Virus record (IMG/VR): IMGVR_UViG_3300021963_000084
Span: 1-64,000 of that record
Length of the DNA stretch: 64,000 bases
Reading direction: 5' to 3' (one strand)
From: a virus
Below are positions 53,001 through 63,584 of the stretch, piece by piece. Each line of letters begins with the position of its first letter. The first letter of the stretch is position 1. The notes under the pieces were generated by a model. It made no database searches. It worked only from the letters and a program-made list of their open reading frames with translations, and was not told the origin of the DNA. The position numbers were made by a program, and so were the translations under genes.

Positions 53001-53134
53001 GAATTTCTGGTAGAGGTGCTGATAGTTACACCAGAATTTCTGTATTTGAAGGCGGTCAAATTAATATTTCTGGTCAGTCTACAGATCAAAGAGTTGAGTT
53101 TGTTCCTGCAAGAATCTTCGGAACAATAATTTAA
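44069..53134 (+). CDS. Giant tandem-repeat virion protein, 3021 aa
   Basis: Residues up to about 2230 consist of roughly 16 long repeats of about 130-150 aa; each has a Y-Y/F-N-T/S-S strand, then ITASGTTVNYGLV-type block, DYGYV, YPFG, a GSGSLFxIGG block and LF-x-V-SGxA. From about 2230 to the end the unit shortens to about 35-45 aa with TETQLFRVSGxA and YVGSGTEFVSG blocks. Shared blocks show repeated internal duplication. It has no Cys-rich or membrane segment. A long fibre or whisker is inferred. No T4 counterpart was identified. Confidence 0.75.
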   Translation: MTAYTYNATSNEGMGVSSSGSAAPTIVYSYTTATEDLVVYNDYLSVSQVHNVSIDFGSIVSPGDVAFDYKYITPDFNDQNKVKTYGGSSNVLATKVFNGEGLIKVGEYVPPVFIWIGSGTLFEMGGDITRMVAPGITGPPIVSSTTRIYTGSGSVEYNINSSKSRNYTYDFGVSFDDTSFITRNYGLLESPHSTAFDYGSIDSFSSLAYEDYRYIDYIPVFGKLSIQGFANPLSKVFTETSSGTLFEVGSVTESILYQEQSDTNTSLFRVFGSATIDKNLLPTIRSYTGFANLFNIGTKTESATYNYNSSSIVGYAEIDYQSITTSGTTSNYGSIIDEVSNQYDYGSIVNVGIAKPYGSAFVTGFIVNKNTKTFVGSGDISNINGSAQAVSYNTPEETLLFNISGGYSSAYLVKTYIASGDVKTVISSENRNTYNYDINAVSLYNSQDFGAITASGTTANYGSVAVGSSAEKNYGYVIDNDFVYPFGTLTLSGNFSPKLRNSFFGSGGASVYGDATVVFAEPTPQVYKDTETALFNVFGAATTVFQRGAIYSGSGSLFNIGGSTSSRTWSYTFGSIVEFESENYGFITASGTTVNYGLVSVDSDAESDYGYVFNRQTEYPYRGLTTLQGQSTTIFNLGPSVIGSGSLFAINGAADTSAFVGNVFDSTDLFRVTGDAIALRSPKYDASGAYKALSGSTNTTTYSYNFSATQSYTEGDYGSITASGTTINYGLVSEGSSVGFDYGYVIDNKILKSPFGSIFISGAFSNLKLTDAYAGSGTINVSGNAALVFVEPSPQIYVDKDPVLFFVTGNANVEFYRRPSFIGTGRISTLNGSASSRVFTYSEQSINPYSTTNYGFITASGTTVNYGLIINSSDSEFTYGFVVERGIQYPYGTLQLSSESTSAKTKTAVGEGSFFTIKGSAESTTFVDKSVESTELFTLSGASTNNVAFKEFGSGSIKTILGTSDSATYHYNTSSVNLFNTTDFGSITASGTTVNYGLISVGSDAESDYGYVFDTISIYPFGPLNVRGNATTDLDTAPSYVGSGSLFILRGSADTLVPAIKTDTETSLFTIYGDAAVVSRTAYVGSGSVLNIGIGGESASYNYNQSSTYADGFAQTYTTEDFGLITASGITENYGSITVGSSAELDYGTLVIGSVVVPYGNLTISGGISNFKRAFGFSGSGSINSSGAAGVVFAEPTPQVYVDKEIALFRVYGDATTALNRRPIYVGSGSLFSISESISSVTYNYSFTSIEEFNTLNLGTITTSGTTTNYGSITTGSTGDIDYGYVIIRETEFPYRGRVDISGSATVQFNRIPSYEGSGTLFETGGSALIFSLFGKKVLESTDLYNVYGNAKTHFVPSYNTSGSFATINAPQDSASYSYNTSSILGYGTLNLGTITTSGTTANYGSVTQGSSAEFDYGYLIDTDVVYPFGTLNVYGSSPSIRILGVSIPATGSLFAIGGEADSRAITVETDTETTNLFNVYGEANVQVASAYDQFSSISFGSFFGTGYIEERATYHYNTSSKNLFSQFDYQSVSTSPSITADYGLIINETNSELNYGYINQNQSLYAFGPFTIGGSVTSSFLPTLNFKGSGRIDIYGACDLVVILTAKKEPESTDLYEVSGSANVAVIKPVPQEKGYITLLSGAAESVTYIYNETVVNEFSGIDYGTITASGTTIDYGSVTIPSSSGIDYGSVVFTTTTYPYGSFSYSGSAAAVFNLGPIYIGSGSLLATGGAAETVLFAAETTDLFKVSGSANAPFIKSYVGDGSLFNIGEKIEAATFAYNTYSVSEFVSQDYQSVSSVAGIANNYDSIDDEPALALSYGLITDVTTLYPFGTFNVSGSAAVVAYQVYTQIGTGSLFATGGSAETRLFAEVSTDLFKVSGSANAPFSRPYTGTGSLFKIGDKIEAVTYSYNGSSEIPFNNFDYGLVTAFGITENYGSITNNSAVAEDYGSITLIDPIKPYGAIRFNGSSGVVFAPTPYQGSGTLFAAGGEADAKVIIASTETQLFTISGAASNVQRGFGYFATGSLFNIGSLEEKVAYSYNTSSSTKFENLDYQFIDNSPTITDDYGYINNAAGDIDDYGNIGITSQQTPFGILNLSGGSAEVFKPILAWNGSGNINIRGEVLVGFTLSGKFSPESTDLFTIFGTAESSRPFVAVTGGSLFTVGDRVERASYSYNTSSIVAYDTRDYQFITASGITIDYGNILGTQTNIENYGYIVNLEYAYPFGKFRILGGEDESIIRRRAFAGSGSLFAIGGEGDAYSRIAVTETQLFNISGSAIEKNTERYIGTGSLFSYNGLVESVAVSPDEETTGLFRISGAAIEKNTERYIGSGDAITIQTAIFPEYLYYRPVPRYVNSVYGPIGGEFSISGAISQRATNSYVGTGSIFAGGTAVEVFQKAYVGSGVEFVSGTSKERFMPVHIGTGSLFSIGGISEATTKVVPSETQLFKVSGAAVETHTEVYIGTGTEFVSGDSTTSKSNIHIGSGSLFTFNSGTESVAVVATTTILYNISGQATEAFGRATYEGSGSLFTQNGIAESRTYIAPTETCLFRVSSATTESVTSANVGSGTEFVSGISINSFIPRYFGSGSLFAVGGEGNAYARIASTETQLFNVTGSAEASRTNLYVGSGSLFAINSGTESAAVVPLTTGLYNINGQATESRTQTQIGSGSLFAVGGASVVFSDVATTETQLFRISGAATEAHTEFYSGSGSEFISGTAAERYLPTIIGTGSLFAFNSATESSTVSIPTETQLFRVSGSADIRESNTYVAFGTEFISGSLTENSRKSYVGSGSLFTINSATESTSIAVQAETQLFRVSGSALEKDSASYVGSGSVTLAAGAAEIKTSVPTIETQLFRVSGFATERHTESYVGTGTEFVYGGVQDSSTAIYVGTGTLRTVSGAAESTTISIPNETQLFRVSGFATTAYNAVFTNIGSGQETISGSATEKNAENYVGKGSLFTFNSASIASTIIIPIQTNLFRISGRGADSYTRISVFEGGQINISGQSTDQRVEFVPARIFGTII

Positions 53135-53141
53135 AATATTT

Positions 53142-53150
53142 TATAAATAA
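53142..53150 (+). promoter_or_regulatory. Late promoter TATAAATAA
   Basis: It lies 8 nt after the stop of the 3021-aa gene and 32 nt before the next ATG. T4 late -10 core. Confidence 0.7.
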
Positions 53151-53173
53151 AGTAGCAACTATTCAACCGCCAG

Positions 53174-53362
53174 ATGACAACACAAGTACAATTCCGTAGA
53201 GGAACAACGGCACAACACGCCACGTTTACTGGTGCTCAAGGAGAGATTACAGTAGATACCGACAAAAAAACAGCAATTGTACATGATGGTTCAACAGCTG
53301 GCGGAATTGAATTAGCCAGAGCGGATGGAGCGATTGCTTATTCCATCATTTTTGGATTGTGA
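53174..53362 (+). CDS. Stand-alone Mtd N-terminal-like peptide, 62 aa
   Basis: It begins MTTQVQFRRGTTAQHATFTG, followed by GEITVDTDKKTAIVHDG, which is the N-terminal module that starts many phage fibre and tropism proteins (Mtd-N-like). Normally it is joined to a long receptor-binding part; here the protein ends after 62 residues. It may be a minor structural protein or a fibre relic. It is followed by the 3363-aa gene. Confidence 0.7.
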   Translation: MTTQVQFRRGTTAQHATFTGAQGEITVDTDKKTAIVHDGSTAGGIELARADGAIAYSIIFGL

Positions 53363-53414
53363 TTTTAGATATATAGTTATAAAGTAAAAACAGCCCTCGC
53401 AGGAAATTTAAGAA

Positions 53415-56400
53415 ATGGCAAAGCAGTTATCTTATTACTACACTTTTACACCAGGCACAAACACTGTTGTAGTGAGTGGTAATGTTAACAGGAAAAGACT
53501 GTTACTGATTACCAACACCACAAGAAATGTAATCATTTATAATATGACCCAGCCATCGCTGGGTGCATCATCAATTACATATAATGATGCAACAAATGAA
53601 ACTACAGTTGTACTTACATACAATTGTGGTGCTGCTGGAATGCTTTCCACAGACGTTCTTCAGATTTTCTCTGAACAAGACGCTGTAACATTCCAACCTG
53701 CAGATTGGTTAGTTGACCCTGTTAGCAAATTGCGTGTATCGCAACCTAACACTTTGATTGATACAGACTTTGAATATGGTCTTCAGTCAACCAAGTGGGA
53801 ATCTCTGGAAAGAGTAAACAACATTCCAAGTTTCTATTCTTCCACAAACGACACTCCACTTAGCAACATTACGAGTGTAACTACAAATGGCGGCAAGGAA
53901 GTTACGGTAACTACTTCTTCTGCTCACGGTCTGACCACTGGTACTCCAATTGATATTCGTGGTCTGAACTCAATCACTGCCGAGGGCACATATCTTATCC
54001 GTAAGACAACTGATTATCAATTCACCTTTGAGGTATCTGCTGTTCAGGGTGGTACTCCTTCTATACCTATTTCAATTTTAACACCTTATACTAATGTAAT
54101 TGTTGGTCGTTTCTATGTCAACTCTTCACTGAATCTTGACAATAGCACAACAAACGAAGATGGTCCTATTGCAACTGATTCTGTATCACCATCTAGTACA
54201 TTAACCGCAACAACTTCGTATGACCACGGTTTTGTTGCTAATGCACCTTTTTATATCACAAACAGCCTTGGTAATACTTCGGTAAACTTTGACCCCGCAG
54301 CGTTCTCGATCGGTGGTAATATTGAAGATAGAACTGCTTTCGACTTTGATACAGGTTTCTTTAACCCATATGAACCAGTACACGATGGTTGCACACTCAG
54401 AAGAATTCCTGCAACTCAACTTGATAACCGTTCAACAACCGCTGTAGTAACTGGTTCAATTTCTGGTACTACTCTTAACGTTTCTGGTGTAACTTCAGGT
54501 ACTCTTGTAATTGGACAAACAATTACTGGTGCTGGTGTATCACCAAACACTGTAATTACTGCTCTTGGTACTGGGTCAGGTGGAACTGGTAGTTATACTG
54601 TTAATATTACTCAAACTGTATCTGCTGGTACTACTTTAACTGCAGCATTCCCAACTTCTGGTTTTATTACAATTCCTAATCATGGACTTGTAACTGGTGA
54701 TGCAATTTGCTACATCGGTACAACTGGATCACAAAGTCCTCAAATTGCTGCTGTTACCGCTGGATACTTCCAGGTTTCTTCAGGTAATATTCCAACATAT
54801 AATAATGGTCCTACAACGCCTGGTCAGAGCACAGACCTCTCCAGTTGGATGTATGCCGTTGTAATCGATAAGGATACCATTAGAGTAGCAACCAACCCTA
54901 AGGATGCTTATGATAGAACTAACCTGATTGTATTCACATCTTTTGGTGATTCTCCTAACAATGATCTGTTCTTTGGTCTGATGGCTAAGAGAGGATTTGA
55001 AATTCAATCTTCAATCCTAAACGTTCAAACTATTGCTGGTTCTTCTGAAGTAAAAGTAAATCTTGTTTCTGGTGCAACTTGCAGAAGTGTTGGCATTTAC
55101 CCAGAAATGCAGGTAACACTTTCCGACACTGGCGTAAGTGCTATGGATGGTGTTTATGTAGTCAAGGAAAACCCAGTTACTGTAAACTTTGCAAATGAGA
55201 TTTTCCAAGAGAATGACACTCATTTCATTATGGAAGGTCCTACAAATGCATCCGCAGCACTTGTAACTCAGGCAGCTACTGCTACCTACACCTTATCAGC
55301 AACTGCTGCTGCAACTAATGTATTCCTGACACAAAATCTTCTTGAGAGAACTGTAACACCAGCAAGCATCGTAACTGTTTCTGGTTCTACTGTAACAATT
55401 AGCGGTGTATCTAATCTTGGTGATGGTGCATCTCCTTATAGAGTTGGATCCACTGTAAGATTTACAGCTCTCGGTGGTGTAATCACTGGTGCTACTGCGT
55501 ATACTGATTATTATATCACTGCAGCAACTGCTATTGTTAATGGTGTATCGACACTGACACTTTCTTCAACTCATCCAACAGTTGCTAACACAGCACTGAC
55601 TCTTGCAACTACTGCAACAACTATTGCTACTTGCACGGGTTCGATTTCAGGTACTACTCTGACTGTAAGCGTAGCTCCAACTGGTGGTACTTTACAAATT
55701 GGTCAAGTAATTACTGGAACTGGTATTGCTCCTGGTACTACAATTGTAGGTTTTGGTACTGGTAATGGTAGCAACACTGGTACTTACTATGTAAGTATTT
55801 CGCAAACAGTATCTTCTACTTCAATTACTGCATCAGTATTCTTGAAAGTTTACACTAGTGGTATTCGTACTCAGATTCACGCTGGTGCGCTTTCTTGGAT
55901 GAACCACACCAGAATGTCGATACATGATTGGGGTTCAATCACTGCTAAGATGTTTACTCGTGAGTGCATCTCAAACAGTGGTTCGCAAATTTTCCTCAAG
56001 AATCACGGTCTGTTAAATGGTCAACCTCTGATGTATGTCGGTGGTGGTAACGGTTGGGCAATTAATAGTGGTACTCCATTCTTCTTCCAAGAATCTGCAA
56101 ACCAGTCACCAATATACTTCGTTGAAACAGTTGACCGTGATAATATCAGAATTTGGACTTCTGAACCTGATGGTGTTGTAGGTGCTTATGGTGGTTATAC
56201 AAATAACGCATCTTCAATTTCTGGTAACCAGCAAGTTACTCTGAGTCCAACAGGTTCACCAAGCGTTCTGCCTGTAACTCACGCTGGTGGTGTATATCAA
56301 CTGCACCCTGGATTTGTAGTTGCAAACTTCACTTCAGTTGCCAATACTCAAGGTCAAGGTAGAGATAAGGCTGTCGGTCTGTTCCAGAGAGTCCCTGCTT

Positions 56401-59400
56401 GGATGACTGAGAATGCTCCTGTCATTATCAAGACTAACGTAGGTGCTTCACTGCCCGTATCTGATACAAGACAAGTTCCTGGTGGTTGGCCTTCAACTGG
56501 TCCAGCAATTTTCCAATCAACACCAAGTACTTGGGGTACTTCTGCTGCAAACAATACTGTTCAGTTTGCTAAGTACTTCGCAAGAGGTATTCAGGAAAAC
56601 TATTCAGGTGAAACAACCTTCACTGGTACTATTGCAGGAACCACTCTTACAGTAACTGCAGTTCCCGTAAACTCAGTAATTCCAATTCAAGTTGGAATGG
56701 AACTGACTGGAACTGGAGTATCTGCTGGCACCGTAATCATTGCTGGTCCTACTGCAGGTGGAACTGGTACTTATACAGTTAATATTACTCAATCAGTAAG
56801 CAGCACCACAATTAGAGGTGTAACTAGAGCAGAATATACTCAGTCAGGTAGAGCAGAATTTGCATTCTCGATTGCTCCTAATGGACAACCAATCAACTTT
56901 ATTACTACAAGTGCTGTTCCTGGAACTTCAACTGCAACTGCTCCAGCAAGATTCTTCTGCACAAGAGTTGTAGATAATCCTTATGCTAACACATTCTTCC
57001 TGCCATTCCACGGTGGTACTGTAGGTAGAAGAACAACATATGTAACTGGTGCGTTCAATACTTCAACACCAGTAGGATCACAAGAAACAGAATCAATTCT
57101 TCCTATTGCAACTGGATTCCCAAGACCTGCATTTGATTACATCACCGACCGTAACAACATTAGATGGCCAAGAACAAACCTTGTTCTGAACCACGGTGCT
57201 GCTCAAGGTACTACAACATTTACTGGTTTCGATTTCAATGGTACTGATTACGCTAACGTTGTTTCTAACAACACTCGTTATCAAATGGTTCCTCTGACAA
57301 ATGATATCTTCAGAATTGCACAGGTAGGTACAAGACTACCAACAGGTTCACCTACAATTCAATTCACACTGAACCAGTCACAAACTCAGAGACAGAACCT
57401 TCAAACCGTTGCTAACGTAGGTACAAGAGCTACTAACGCTGCTGGTGGTCCTTTCGGTGTAACACAAGTCAAGTTCTTGACTTCAGCGACAACAAGAATT
57501 CCTAATGCTAATGCAAACAGAATTATTGTTCCTATTCAAAGACTGACATTCCTTGAGAATGACCTTGTAAGATATGATACAAATGGTGGTTCCGAAGTTA
57601 ATAGCTTGTTTGGTGGTCTGAACGGTCTTCAGAATGGTAGCGTTTATTCGATTAAAAACGTTTCTCTCAAAACACCTATCGGAACTGGTCTTTCCACAAG
57701 CAGAAACTTCAGTTCAACTGCAACTGTATTAGAGTTTGATACTGCAAATACTGCAATTTACACTGCTTCGATTGCAGGAAATGTAATGACAGTAACTGCT
57801 GTTTCTACTGGTGTACTCCAAGTTGGTGAATTAGTTACGGGAACTGGTGTTGCTGCTAATACAATTATTACAGCATTTGGTACTGGAACTGGTGGTATCG
57901 GAACATACTCTGTATCTGGTCCAGCACAAACAGTATCATCAACCACAATGCAAGGTGTATCCTCAGTAAGAGTTGAAGAAGGAGATATTCTTCAAATTGG
58001 TTCTCCTGATGGTGCTGCTGAGCAAGTTCTTGTAGGAGCTGCTGCAAGATTTACTGGTAGTATTTCAGGCACAACTCTCACAGTTTCTGGAGTAACAAGT
58101 GGCACTCTTGCTCTGAATCAAACACTGACTGGAACTGGCGTAACTCCTGGAACAGCAATTGTTGCATTTGGTTCAGGTAGTGGTGGTGCTGGTACTTATA
58201 CTGTTAATATTTCACAAACAGTTACTGCTGGAACTGTAATGGCTGCTTCAAGTGGAAGCAATTCAATTACAGTAACAAGAGGATTTGCTGGCACAACACC
58301 TCAGGCAATTCCAGAGGCTGCTCCAATCTTTAAAATTTTTGGTTCATTCCAACTATATTCACAGAACTTGCTGACACCAAGAAACTTCACTATTCTTGCT
58401 GCTTCGGTCAATGCAACAACCTTTATCTTTACCCAAACTGACCATAGACTGAATACTGGTGACCCAATCGTATACATCAGTGGTGGTGCTACTGATCCAT
58501 TCACAGGTGCTGGACTTGCTGCAAACACTATTGTATTTGCAATCGTAATTGATGCAAACACATTCAGAATTGCACCTACTAAGGAAGCTGCATATTCAGA
58601 CTTCTTCATAACAACCACTTCAACGAATACCAACTTCCTCACAGTTGTTGATACAATTCCTCTGAAGTCGTTCGTTAACCAGTCTGACTTTGACCACAAA
58701 CTTCTCAACGTTTCTTCAACTGGTTCGATTGATGGTCCTTATACTGCTCAATCTGTAACTTCAAGAACTCTGAGACTGAAGCCAACTAATAATTCTGCAC
58801 TGACCATTAACCCAAGAGAACTGGTATTCAACCCAGCAAAAACAGTTAACCTGAAGACTGGTCAGTTCTACTATGGTGGTCACGGTTTCTCGCAAGGAAC
58901 GAGAGTTATTTACTCCAGAAACGGAAACCGTTTTGAGATTGGTAGACAGAAGCAACTGGTATTTGAGATTTCTCAAATTAACAGAACAAACAATGTTGCT
59001 ACAATTACATTTACTGCACCTCATGGTTTAACTGTTGGTCAAACTTATCAGGCACAATACCTCAATGTAACGACTGCTGGACAAGATAGTTTTGATATTA
59101 CAAATGCTCCTGTATTTGCAGTATCAGCAACTCAAGTTTCTTATGCGACTGGTCAAAATGGGCAATCAGCAGTTTCTACACAATCTGGTACTGGAACAAT
59201 GGCGCTGTGGGGCACACAACACCCAATGCAAGGATTTAATTGCCTATATGATATCGACCTTTCAACTGTTACTGCTCCTGTAGGAAATGGCACTACTGTA
59301 ACCTACACCATTGCACATAACACAGTTCAAGAACCATTTGCTGTTGGCGATACTGTAAACGTAACTGGTGTTCTGGTTGGAGGTAGCACCAATAATGGTT

Positions 59401-62400
59401 ACAATGGTACATTCAAGGTTGTGTCTTCAACTTCAACCACTATCACAGTAACCAATAATACTACTGGCGGTTCTCCATCTGTTCCTGCAACTGGTTGTTC
59501 AATCAGAGGTGTTTATTTCGTAGTTCGTGAAAGTTTCGATATCTTCCGTCTCGCTAGAACAAAAGCTCTGGCACACGCTGGCGTAGGTATTCAAAACTTC
59601 TCTTGCCAAGGTTCCAACTTTGTTGCTCCAGTTCAGTTTGCAATTAGCAATATTTCACGTTCAGCAAACGTTGCTACTGTAACAACAGCTGCTGCTCACA
59701 ATCTTGTAGTTAATCAAACATATAATGCTTCTATCATTGAGATTACAACTGCTGGTTTCTTATCATTCGCAGCAAGCAACGTATACATTACTGTCACTGG
59801 TGCTAATACATTTACATATGCTAACGCTGGTACGAACGTAGGTTCAACTGCTGTTACTGGAACTCTGACAATTTCAGGTATTAATGAAGTTGGTCATAAA
59901 CTGATTTCGTTCCAGGTAAGTGGTGAAACTCTGGGTAATGGTACTGCTACCGTTATCGCAAGAGACGCTATCCTGACTGACCCAACAACACTTGCAAACA
60001 GTGTAAGACCAGCGACCGATAGAATCTCTTTCGGTATAGTGAGTCACGGTTTCGTAACGGGTGACCGTATTACCTACCGTATTTGGGGTAATGGTTCTGT
60101 AATCCTTGGTCTGACTGATGGTGCTAATTATTTTATTAACAACACTGTCAACCCTAACACGACTGGTCCTCTCTCAAGAGGTGGTGTTGAATCTGGACAA
60201 ACTGCAACACAATTCTCACTTCACAATACTTGGGTAGGTGCTTATACCAACACTGATATTGTTGATATTCTTGGTGGTGGTACTGGTGCTCTGCATCAGT
60301 TTAAGGTTTCCAACCCAACTCTGAGAGGCACTACATTCAAGGGTGAATGGTCATCTGGAGATAACTATGCTTACGGTGATGTTGTCACATATCGTGGCGA
60401 ATACTTTATGTCAGTCAGCGGTGCTACTGCTCCTGGGCAAACAACATTTGTTGCTAACACTGGTAGAACTCCTGTAGAAACTAGTGGTGCATATAACAAC
60501 GCTTGGCAGCAGGTTCCTAACCTTCCTGCATACTCATCAAGATTCCTTGCACAGTATAAGGGTGGCGATACAGTTCTTCTGTCGAATACTGTTCCAACGA
60601 GAACTGTTCCTTTTGCTGCTAGTGTTACTACACCTTCACAAACAACTGGTGTATTCTCTGTTGCTAACCACAGACTTGCTACGGGTGATGGCGTAATTTA
60701 CCGTACTAATAACCTCGGCGGTCAAAACTCCAACGGTTCATCACTGCAGAGCATTTATGCATCAGGTATTCCACAAAGACCACAAGCTGGTAACAGCGTA
60801 GTCTGGAATAACGATAAAATTCTTGCTGACAACATCTATTATGTAAACGTTCTCGATGAGAGCAACTTCACGCTGCACTTATCACTTGCTGGAGCACTTT
60901 CAGGTAACTCTTTCGTCGGCAACATTAACCAACCAACTGGTTTTGCGATTACCAACTTCACAAGAGCTCAAATCAATAACATCTGGACTAACACTATTAC
61001 TGCTACCTCTCACGGTCTCGTAGTTGGTGCAAGATATCTGGGTTCTGTTGATTGTGCAACTGGTCCTGCTGACCCATCAACTTTTGACGCATACAACGTA
61101 GTTCTGACTGTAACTGATGCTAACACACTGACATATCCAAGTACAACCTCGGGTGCTGTCGGTTCAATTGCTGGTACTGGTACTCTGAGACTTATCGACG
61201 CAACTGATTTGGTAATTCCTGGTTCAGCATTCACTGGAACTGGTGTTCATAGACTTGAGAAACTTGAAGGTGTTGTTTATCAACCAACTGTTATCTCGGT
61301 TAACAGCGATAACGAAATGGTTATCACTGACCCACTGCCTTCCAGACAGATTGTATTCAACCCACAAGGTTCATTCGTAAATCAGGCTGGTACAACTCAA
61401 CCAATTGTTAACCTTGTAACTGGTGACATTTATCTGCCCAATCACGGTATTACTACTGGTACTAAACTGTACTATTCATCTGGTTTCCAGATTGGTACAA
61501 GACTTGGTAATACTCCTGTCGCTGCTGGTATTTACTTTGCAATTAAGATTAACGATGATATTATTAGACTTGGTGCAAGCACGACTGCTGATGCTGCAAA
61601 CGCATTAGCAAACCTGTCTGCTGCTCTTCGTGGTCAAGCATTTGTTCCATCATCAACAGGTTCTGGTTTCAACCACTACCTCATCGTTGCTGCTCCTGCT
61701 GGTTCTACCAACATTCGTTATAACACAAGTGGTGATTTAATCAATGATACAACTGGCGCTGCAGCTGCTAACATTGGACCCGCAAACTCCAACTACTACA
61801 GCAACCAAGTTTCTGCTAACCTTCGTGACGGTGTACTTCAGGGTGTTAACTTCCTGTATCCAACTCAAGTTTATACCAGAGCAAACTGTGTTAACGTTCA
61901 TAGACCATTTGACGGTGGTGTAGAACTTCAGGCTGCTAAGGCACCTCAAGTTATGATTACCAGACAGACACGTAAGTACTTCCGTTATCAGTCTGGTAAG
62001 GGTCTCCAGTATTCAACTGGTATCAACTTCAGTCCATCACTGGATGTTTCATACATCACGCACGATGGTTCTACCTATGCAACTATTGTAACCAGAAAGG
62101 CACATAACCTTGTTGCTGGTAACAGAATTATGGTAGAGAACGTTGAAGTAACTTCAGGTGTAGCAACTCCATACACAAATCCATCAAACAATCTGTACTT
62201 CACAGTATTTGATGTAATTGACGAGTTTACCTTCCGTTATGCAACAAACGGAGTACCTGCAGACCTCGCTCCTTCAGGATTCCCAGATCTGTTTGTATAC
62301 GAATGGTCTGGTGCTTCTGTTCGTGCTGGTATGTTTGATGACCAAAATGGTATGTACTTTGAATATGATGGTCAAAATCTGAATTGTGTAAGAAGATCTG

Positions 62401-63506
62401 CAACTGGTCAGTTAGGTGGTTTTGTAAGTGTAGCATTCAACAGCAATATTGTAACTGGTACTAACACTAGATTTACTAAGCAACTTTCACCTGGACACTC
62501 AATCGTCATTCGTGGACAAACCTACAAGGTTGGTTCGGTTGTAAGTGATACTCAAATCAACATCACTCCTGCATACAGAGGTGTTGCTGGTAGCAGAATC
62601 GTTATGACGAAAGTTGAAGAAGTCAGAGTTCCTCAATCACAGTGGAATATTGATAAGTGTGATGGAACAGGAATTAATGGATTCCACCTGAATATTCACA
62701 GAATGCAGATGGCATACATTGATTACTCCTGGTATGGTGCTGGTAAGGTACGTTTCGGATTTAAGGATACTGATGGTCGTGTATTCTACTGCCACGAGTT
62801 TGTACATAACAACAAGAAAGTTGAAGCATACCTCCGTTCTGGTAACCTTCCCGCTCGTTATGAAATTGAAAATGGTATTAACCCAACCTACTCACCATCG
62901 CTCTATCACTGGGGTGCTTCGGTAATTATGGATGGCGTATTTGAGGATGACAAGGCATACCTGTTCACCGCTGCTTCAGGTTCCGCTGGTTCTGACATTA
63001 TTACAGTTCCTCAGTCTCTCGCAGGAACAGTTGTTCCAATTCTTTCACTGAGATTAGCACCTGCTGTTGATAGTTCTCTCTCTGGTTCACTTGGAAGCAG
63101 AGACTTAATCAACCGAATGACTGTTAAACCTAACTCTTGCGGTCTGGTTATTACTAACGCAGCAAGCAGAGCTGCTTCGGTTCGTCTGATTCTCAATGGC
63201 AACCTTTCACAATCTGCTTATTTTAGCGGTTATGGTTCACCATCACTGTGTCAAGTAATTAAGCACACTGGTCAGGCACAAGATACTATCACTGGCGGTA
63301 CGATTGTATTTGAATTCCGTGCTGCTGCTGGCGCTCCTATCACTCAGGACCTAGGACAGCTGATTGAACTTGGTAACTCGATTATGGGCGGTGACTTTGT
63401 ATATCCAAACGGTCCAGATATTCTGACTCTGGCAATCGTTCCTACTGATACTGGTGCAGTAACAACCGTCACTGCACGTCTCACCTGGACTGAATCGCAG
63501 GCATAA
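53415..63506 (+). CDS. Giant virion structural protein, 3363 aa
   Basis: It begins [20 protein letters not shown], a start I know from cyanophage structural proteins. Five copies of a domain with SISGTTLTV...[11 protein letters not shown] (about residues 340-410, 735-810, 1065-1135, 1447-1515 and 1543-1612) are inserted. Short blocks [15 protein letters not shown] and similar (turn plus gating-type strand) recur. The C-terminus (about 2870-3363) has a different, compact composition with Trp and Tyr and probably forms a tip. The AGGAAA upstream and the C-ending codons suggest strong expression. A long tail-fibre or capsid decoration role is inferred; no T4 equivalent was found. Confidence 0.8.
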   Translation: MAKQLSYYYTFTPGTNTVVVSGNVNRKRLLLITNTTRNVIIYNMTQPSLGASSITYNDATNETTVVLTYNCGAAGMLSTDVLQIFSEQDAVTFQPADWLVDPVSKLRVSQPNTLIDTDFEYGLQSTKWESLERVNNIPSFYSSTNDTPLSNITSVTTNGGKEVTVTTSSAHGLTTGTPIDIRGLNSITAEGTYLIRKTTDYQFTFEVSAVQGGTPSIPISILTPYTNVIVGRFYVNSSLNLDNSTTNEDGPIATDSVSPSSTLTATTSYDHGFVANAPFYITNSLGNTSVNFDPAAFSIGGNIEDRTAFDFDTGFFNPYEPVHDGCTLRRIPATQLDNRSTTAVVTGSISGTTLNVSGVTSGTLVIGQTITGAGVSPNTVITALGTGSGGTGSYTVNITQTVSAGTTLTAAFPTSGFITIPNHGLVTGDAICYIGTTGSQSPQIAAVTAGYFQVSSGNIPTYNNGPTTPGQSTDLSSWMYAVVIDKDTIRVATNPKDAYDRTNLIVFTSFGDSPNNDLFFGLMAKRGFEIQSSILNVQTIAGSSEVKVNLVSGATCRSVGIYPEMQVTLSDTGVSAMDGVYVVKENPVTVNFANEIFQENDTHFIMEGPTNASAALVTQAATATYTLSATAAATNVFLTQNLLERTVTPASIVTVSGSTVTISGVSNLGDGASPYRVGSTVRFTALGGVITGATAYTDYYITAATAIVNGVSTLTLSSTHPTVANTALTLATTATTIATCTGSISGTTLTVSVAPTGGTLQIGQVITGTGIAPGTTIVGFGTGNGSNTGTYYVSISQTVSSTSITASVFLKVYTSGIRTQIHAGALSWMNHTRMSIHDWGSITAKMFTRECISNSGSQIFLKNHGLLNGQPLMYVGGGNGWAINSGTPFFFQESANQSPIYFVETVDRDNIRIWTSEPDGVVGAYGGYTNNASSISGNQQVTLSPTGSPSVLPVTHAGGVYQLHPGFVVANFTSVANTQGQGRDKAVGLFQRVPAWMTENAPVIIKTNVGASLPVSDTRQVPGGWPSTGPAIFQSTPSTWGTSAANNTVQFAKYFARGIQENYSGETTFTGTIAGTTLTVTAVPVNSVIPIQVGMELTGTGVSAGTVIIAGPTAGGTGTYTVNITQSVSSTTIRGVTRAEYTQSGRAEFAFSIAPNGQPINFITTSAVPGTSTATAPARFFCTRVVDNPYANTFFLPFHGGTVGRRTTYVTGAFNTSTPVGSQETESILPIATGFPRPAFDYITDRNNIRWPRTNLVLNHGAAQGTTTFTGFDFNGTDYANVVSNNTRYQMVPLTNDIFRIAQVGTRLPTGSPTIQFTLNQSQTQRQNLQTVANVGTRATNAAGGPFGVTQVKFLTSATTRIPNANANRIIVPIQRLTFLENDLVRYDTNGGSEVNSLFGGLNGLQNGSVYSIKNVSLKTPIGTGLSTSRNFSSTATVLEFDTANTAIYTASIAGNVMTVTAVSTGVLQVGELVTGTGVAANTIITAFGTGTGGIGTYSVSGPAQTVSSTTMQGVSSVRVEEGDILQIGSPDGAAEQVLVGAAARFTGSISGTTLTVSGVTSGTLALNQTLTGTGVTPGTAIVAFGSGSGGAGTYTVNISQTVTAGTVMAASSGSNSITVTRGFAGTTPQAIPEAAPIFKIFGSFQLYSQNLLTPRNFTILAASVNATTFIFTQTDHRLNTGDPIVYISGGATDPFTGAGLAANTIVFAIVIDANTFRIAPTKEAAYSDFFITTTSTNTNFLTVVDTIPLKSFVNQSDFDHKLLNVSSTGSIDGPYTAQSVTSRTLRLKPTNNSALTINPRELVFNPAKTVNLKTGQFYYGGHGFSQGTRVIYSRNGNRFEIGRQKQLVFEISQINRTNNVATITFTAPHGLTVGQTYQAQYLNVTTAGQDSFDITNAPVFAVSATQVSYATGQNGQSAVSTQSGTGTMALWGTQHPMQGFNCLYDIDLSTVTAPVGNGTTVTYTIAHNTVQEPFAVGDTVNVTGVLVGGSTNNGYNGTFKVVSSTSTTITVTNNTTGGSPSVPATGCSIRGVYFVVRESFDIFRLARTKALAHAGVGIQNFSCQGSNFVAPVQFAISNISRSANVATVTTAAAHNLVVNQTYNASIIEITTAGFLSFAASNVYITVTGANTFTYANAGTNVGSTAVTGTLTISGINEVGHKLISFQVSGETLGNGTATVIARDAILTDPTTLANSVRPATDRISFGIVSHGFVTGDRITYRIWGNGSVILGLTDGANYFINNTVNPNTTGPLSRGGVESGQTATQFSLHNTWVGAYTNTDIVDILGGGTGALHQFKVSNPTLRGTTFKGEWSSGDNYAYGDVVTYRGEYFMSVSGATAPGQTTFVANTGRTPVETSGAYNNAWQQVPNLPAYSSRFLAQYKGGDTVLLSNTVPTRTVPFAASVTTPSQTTGVFSVANHRLATGDGVIYRTNNLGGQNSNGSSLQSIYASGIPQRPQAGNSVVWNNDKILADNIYYVNVLDESNFTLHLSLAGALSGNSFVGNINQPTGFAITNFTRAQINNIWTNTITATSHGLVVGARYLGSVDCATGPADPSTFDAYNVVLTVTDANTLTYPSTTSGAVGSIAGTGTLRLIDATDLVIPGSAFTGTGVHRLEKLEGVVYQPTVISVNSDNEMVITDPLPSRQIVFNPQGSFVNQAGTTQPIVNLVTGDIYLPNHGITTGTKLYYSSGFQIGTRLGNTPVAAGIYFAIKINDDIIRLGASTTADAANALANLSAALRGQAFVPSSTGSGFNHYLIVAAPAGSTNIRYNTSGDLINDTTGAAAANIGPANSNYYSNQVSANLRDGVLQGVNFLYPTQVYTRANCVNVHRPFDGGVELQAAKAPQVMITRQTRKYFRYQSGKGLQYSTGINFSPSLDVSYITHDGSTYATIVTRKAHNLVAGNRIMVENVEVTSGVATPYTNPSNNLYFTVFDVIDEFTFRYATNGVPADLAPSGFPDLFVYEWSGASVRAGMFDDQNGMYFEYDGQNLNCVRRSATGQLGGFVSVAFNSNIVTGTNTRFTKQLSPGHSIVIRGQTYKVGSVVSDTQINITPAYRGVAGSRIVMTKVEEVRVPQSQWNIDKCDGTGINGFHLNIHRMQMAYIDYSWYGAGKVRFGFKDTDGRVFYCHEFVHNNKKVEAYLRSGNLPARYEIENGINPTYSPSLYHWGASVIMDGVFEDDKAYLFTAASGSAGSDIITVPQSLAGTVVPILSLRLAPAVDSSLSGSLGSRDLINRMTVKPNSCGLVITNAASRAASVRLILNGNLSQSAYFSGYGSPSLCQVIKHTGQAQDTITGGTIVFEFRAAAGAPITQDLGQLIELGNSIMGGDFVYPNGPDILTLAIVPTDTGAVTTVTARLTWTESQA

Positions 63507-63528
63507 TTCTCTCAAACATAAGATACAG

Positions 63529-63562
63529 AGAGGGGGGCAACCCCCTCTTTTTTTATAAATAA
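63529..63562 (+). terminator. Terminator fused to a late promoter
   Basis: 8-bp arms AGAGGGGG (63529-63536) and CCCCCTCT (63541-63548), loop GCAA, then a T run (63548-63554). The T run is continuous with TATAAATAA (63554-63562), the late-promoter core for gp13. Same logic as at 41689. Confidence 0.8.
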
Positions 63563-63584
63563 CTTTATAGGAATATTATAACTA

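Noticed and set aside
44500-53100. Regularly repeated DNA in the 3021-aa gene, considered as a CRISPR-like array
   Set aside because: The repeats lie in one open reading frame, differ from copy to copy, and encode matching protein blocks. There are no constant repeats with unique spacers.
45500-53130. Leu/Val-rich + strand ORFs overlapping the 3021-aa gene, up to 368 aa
   Set aside because: They are the shifted frame of the same repeats. Composition is unlike any protein family, and none has a promoter or ribosome site.
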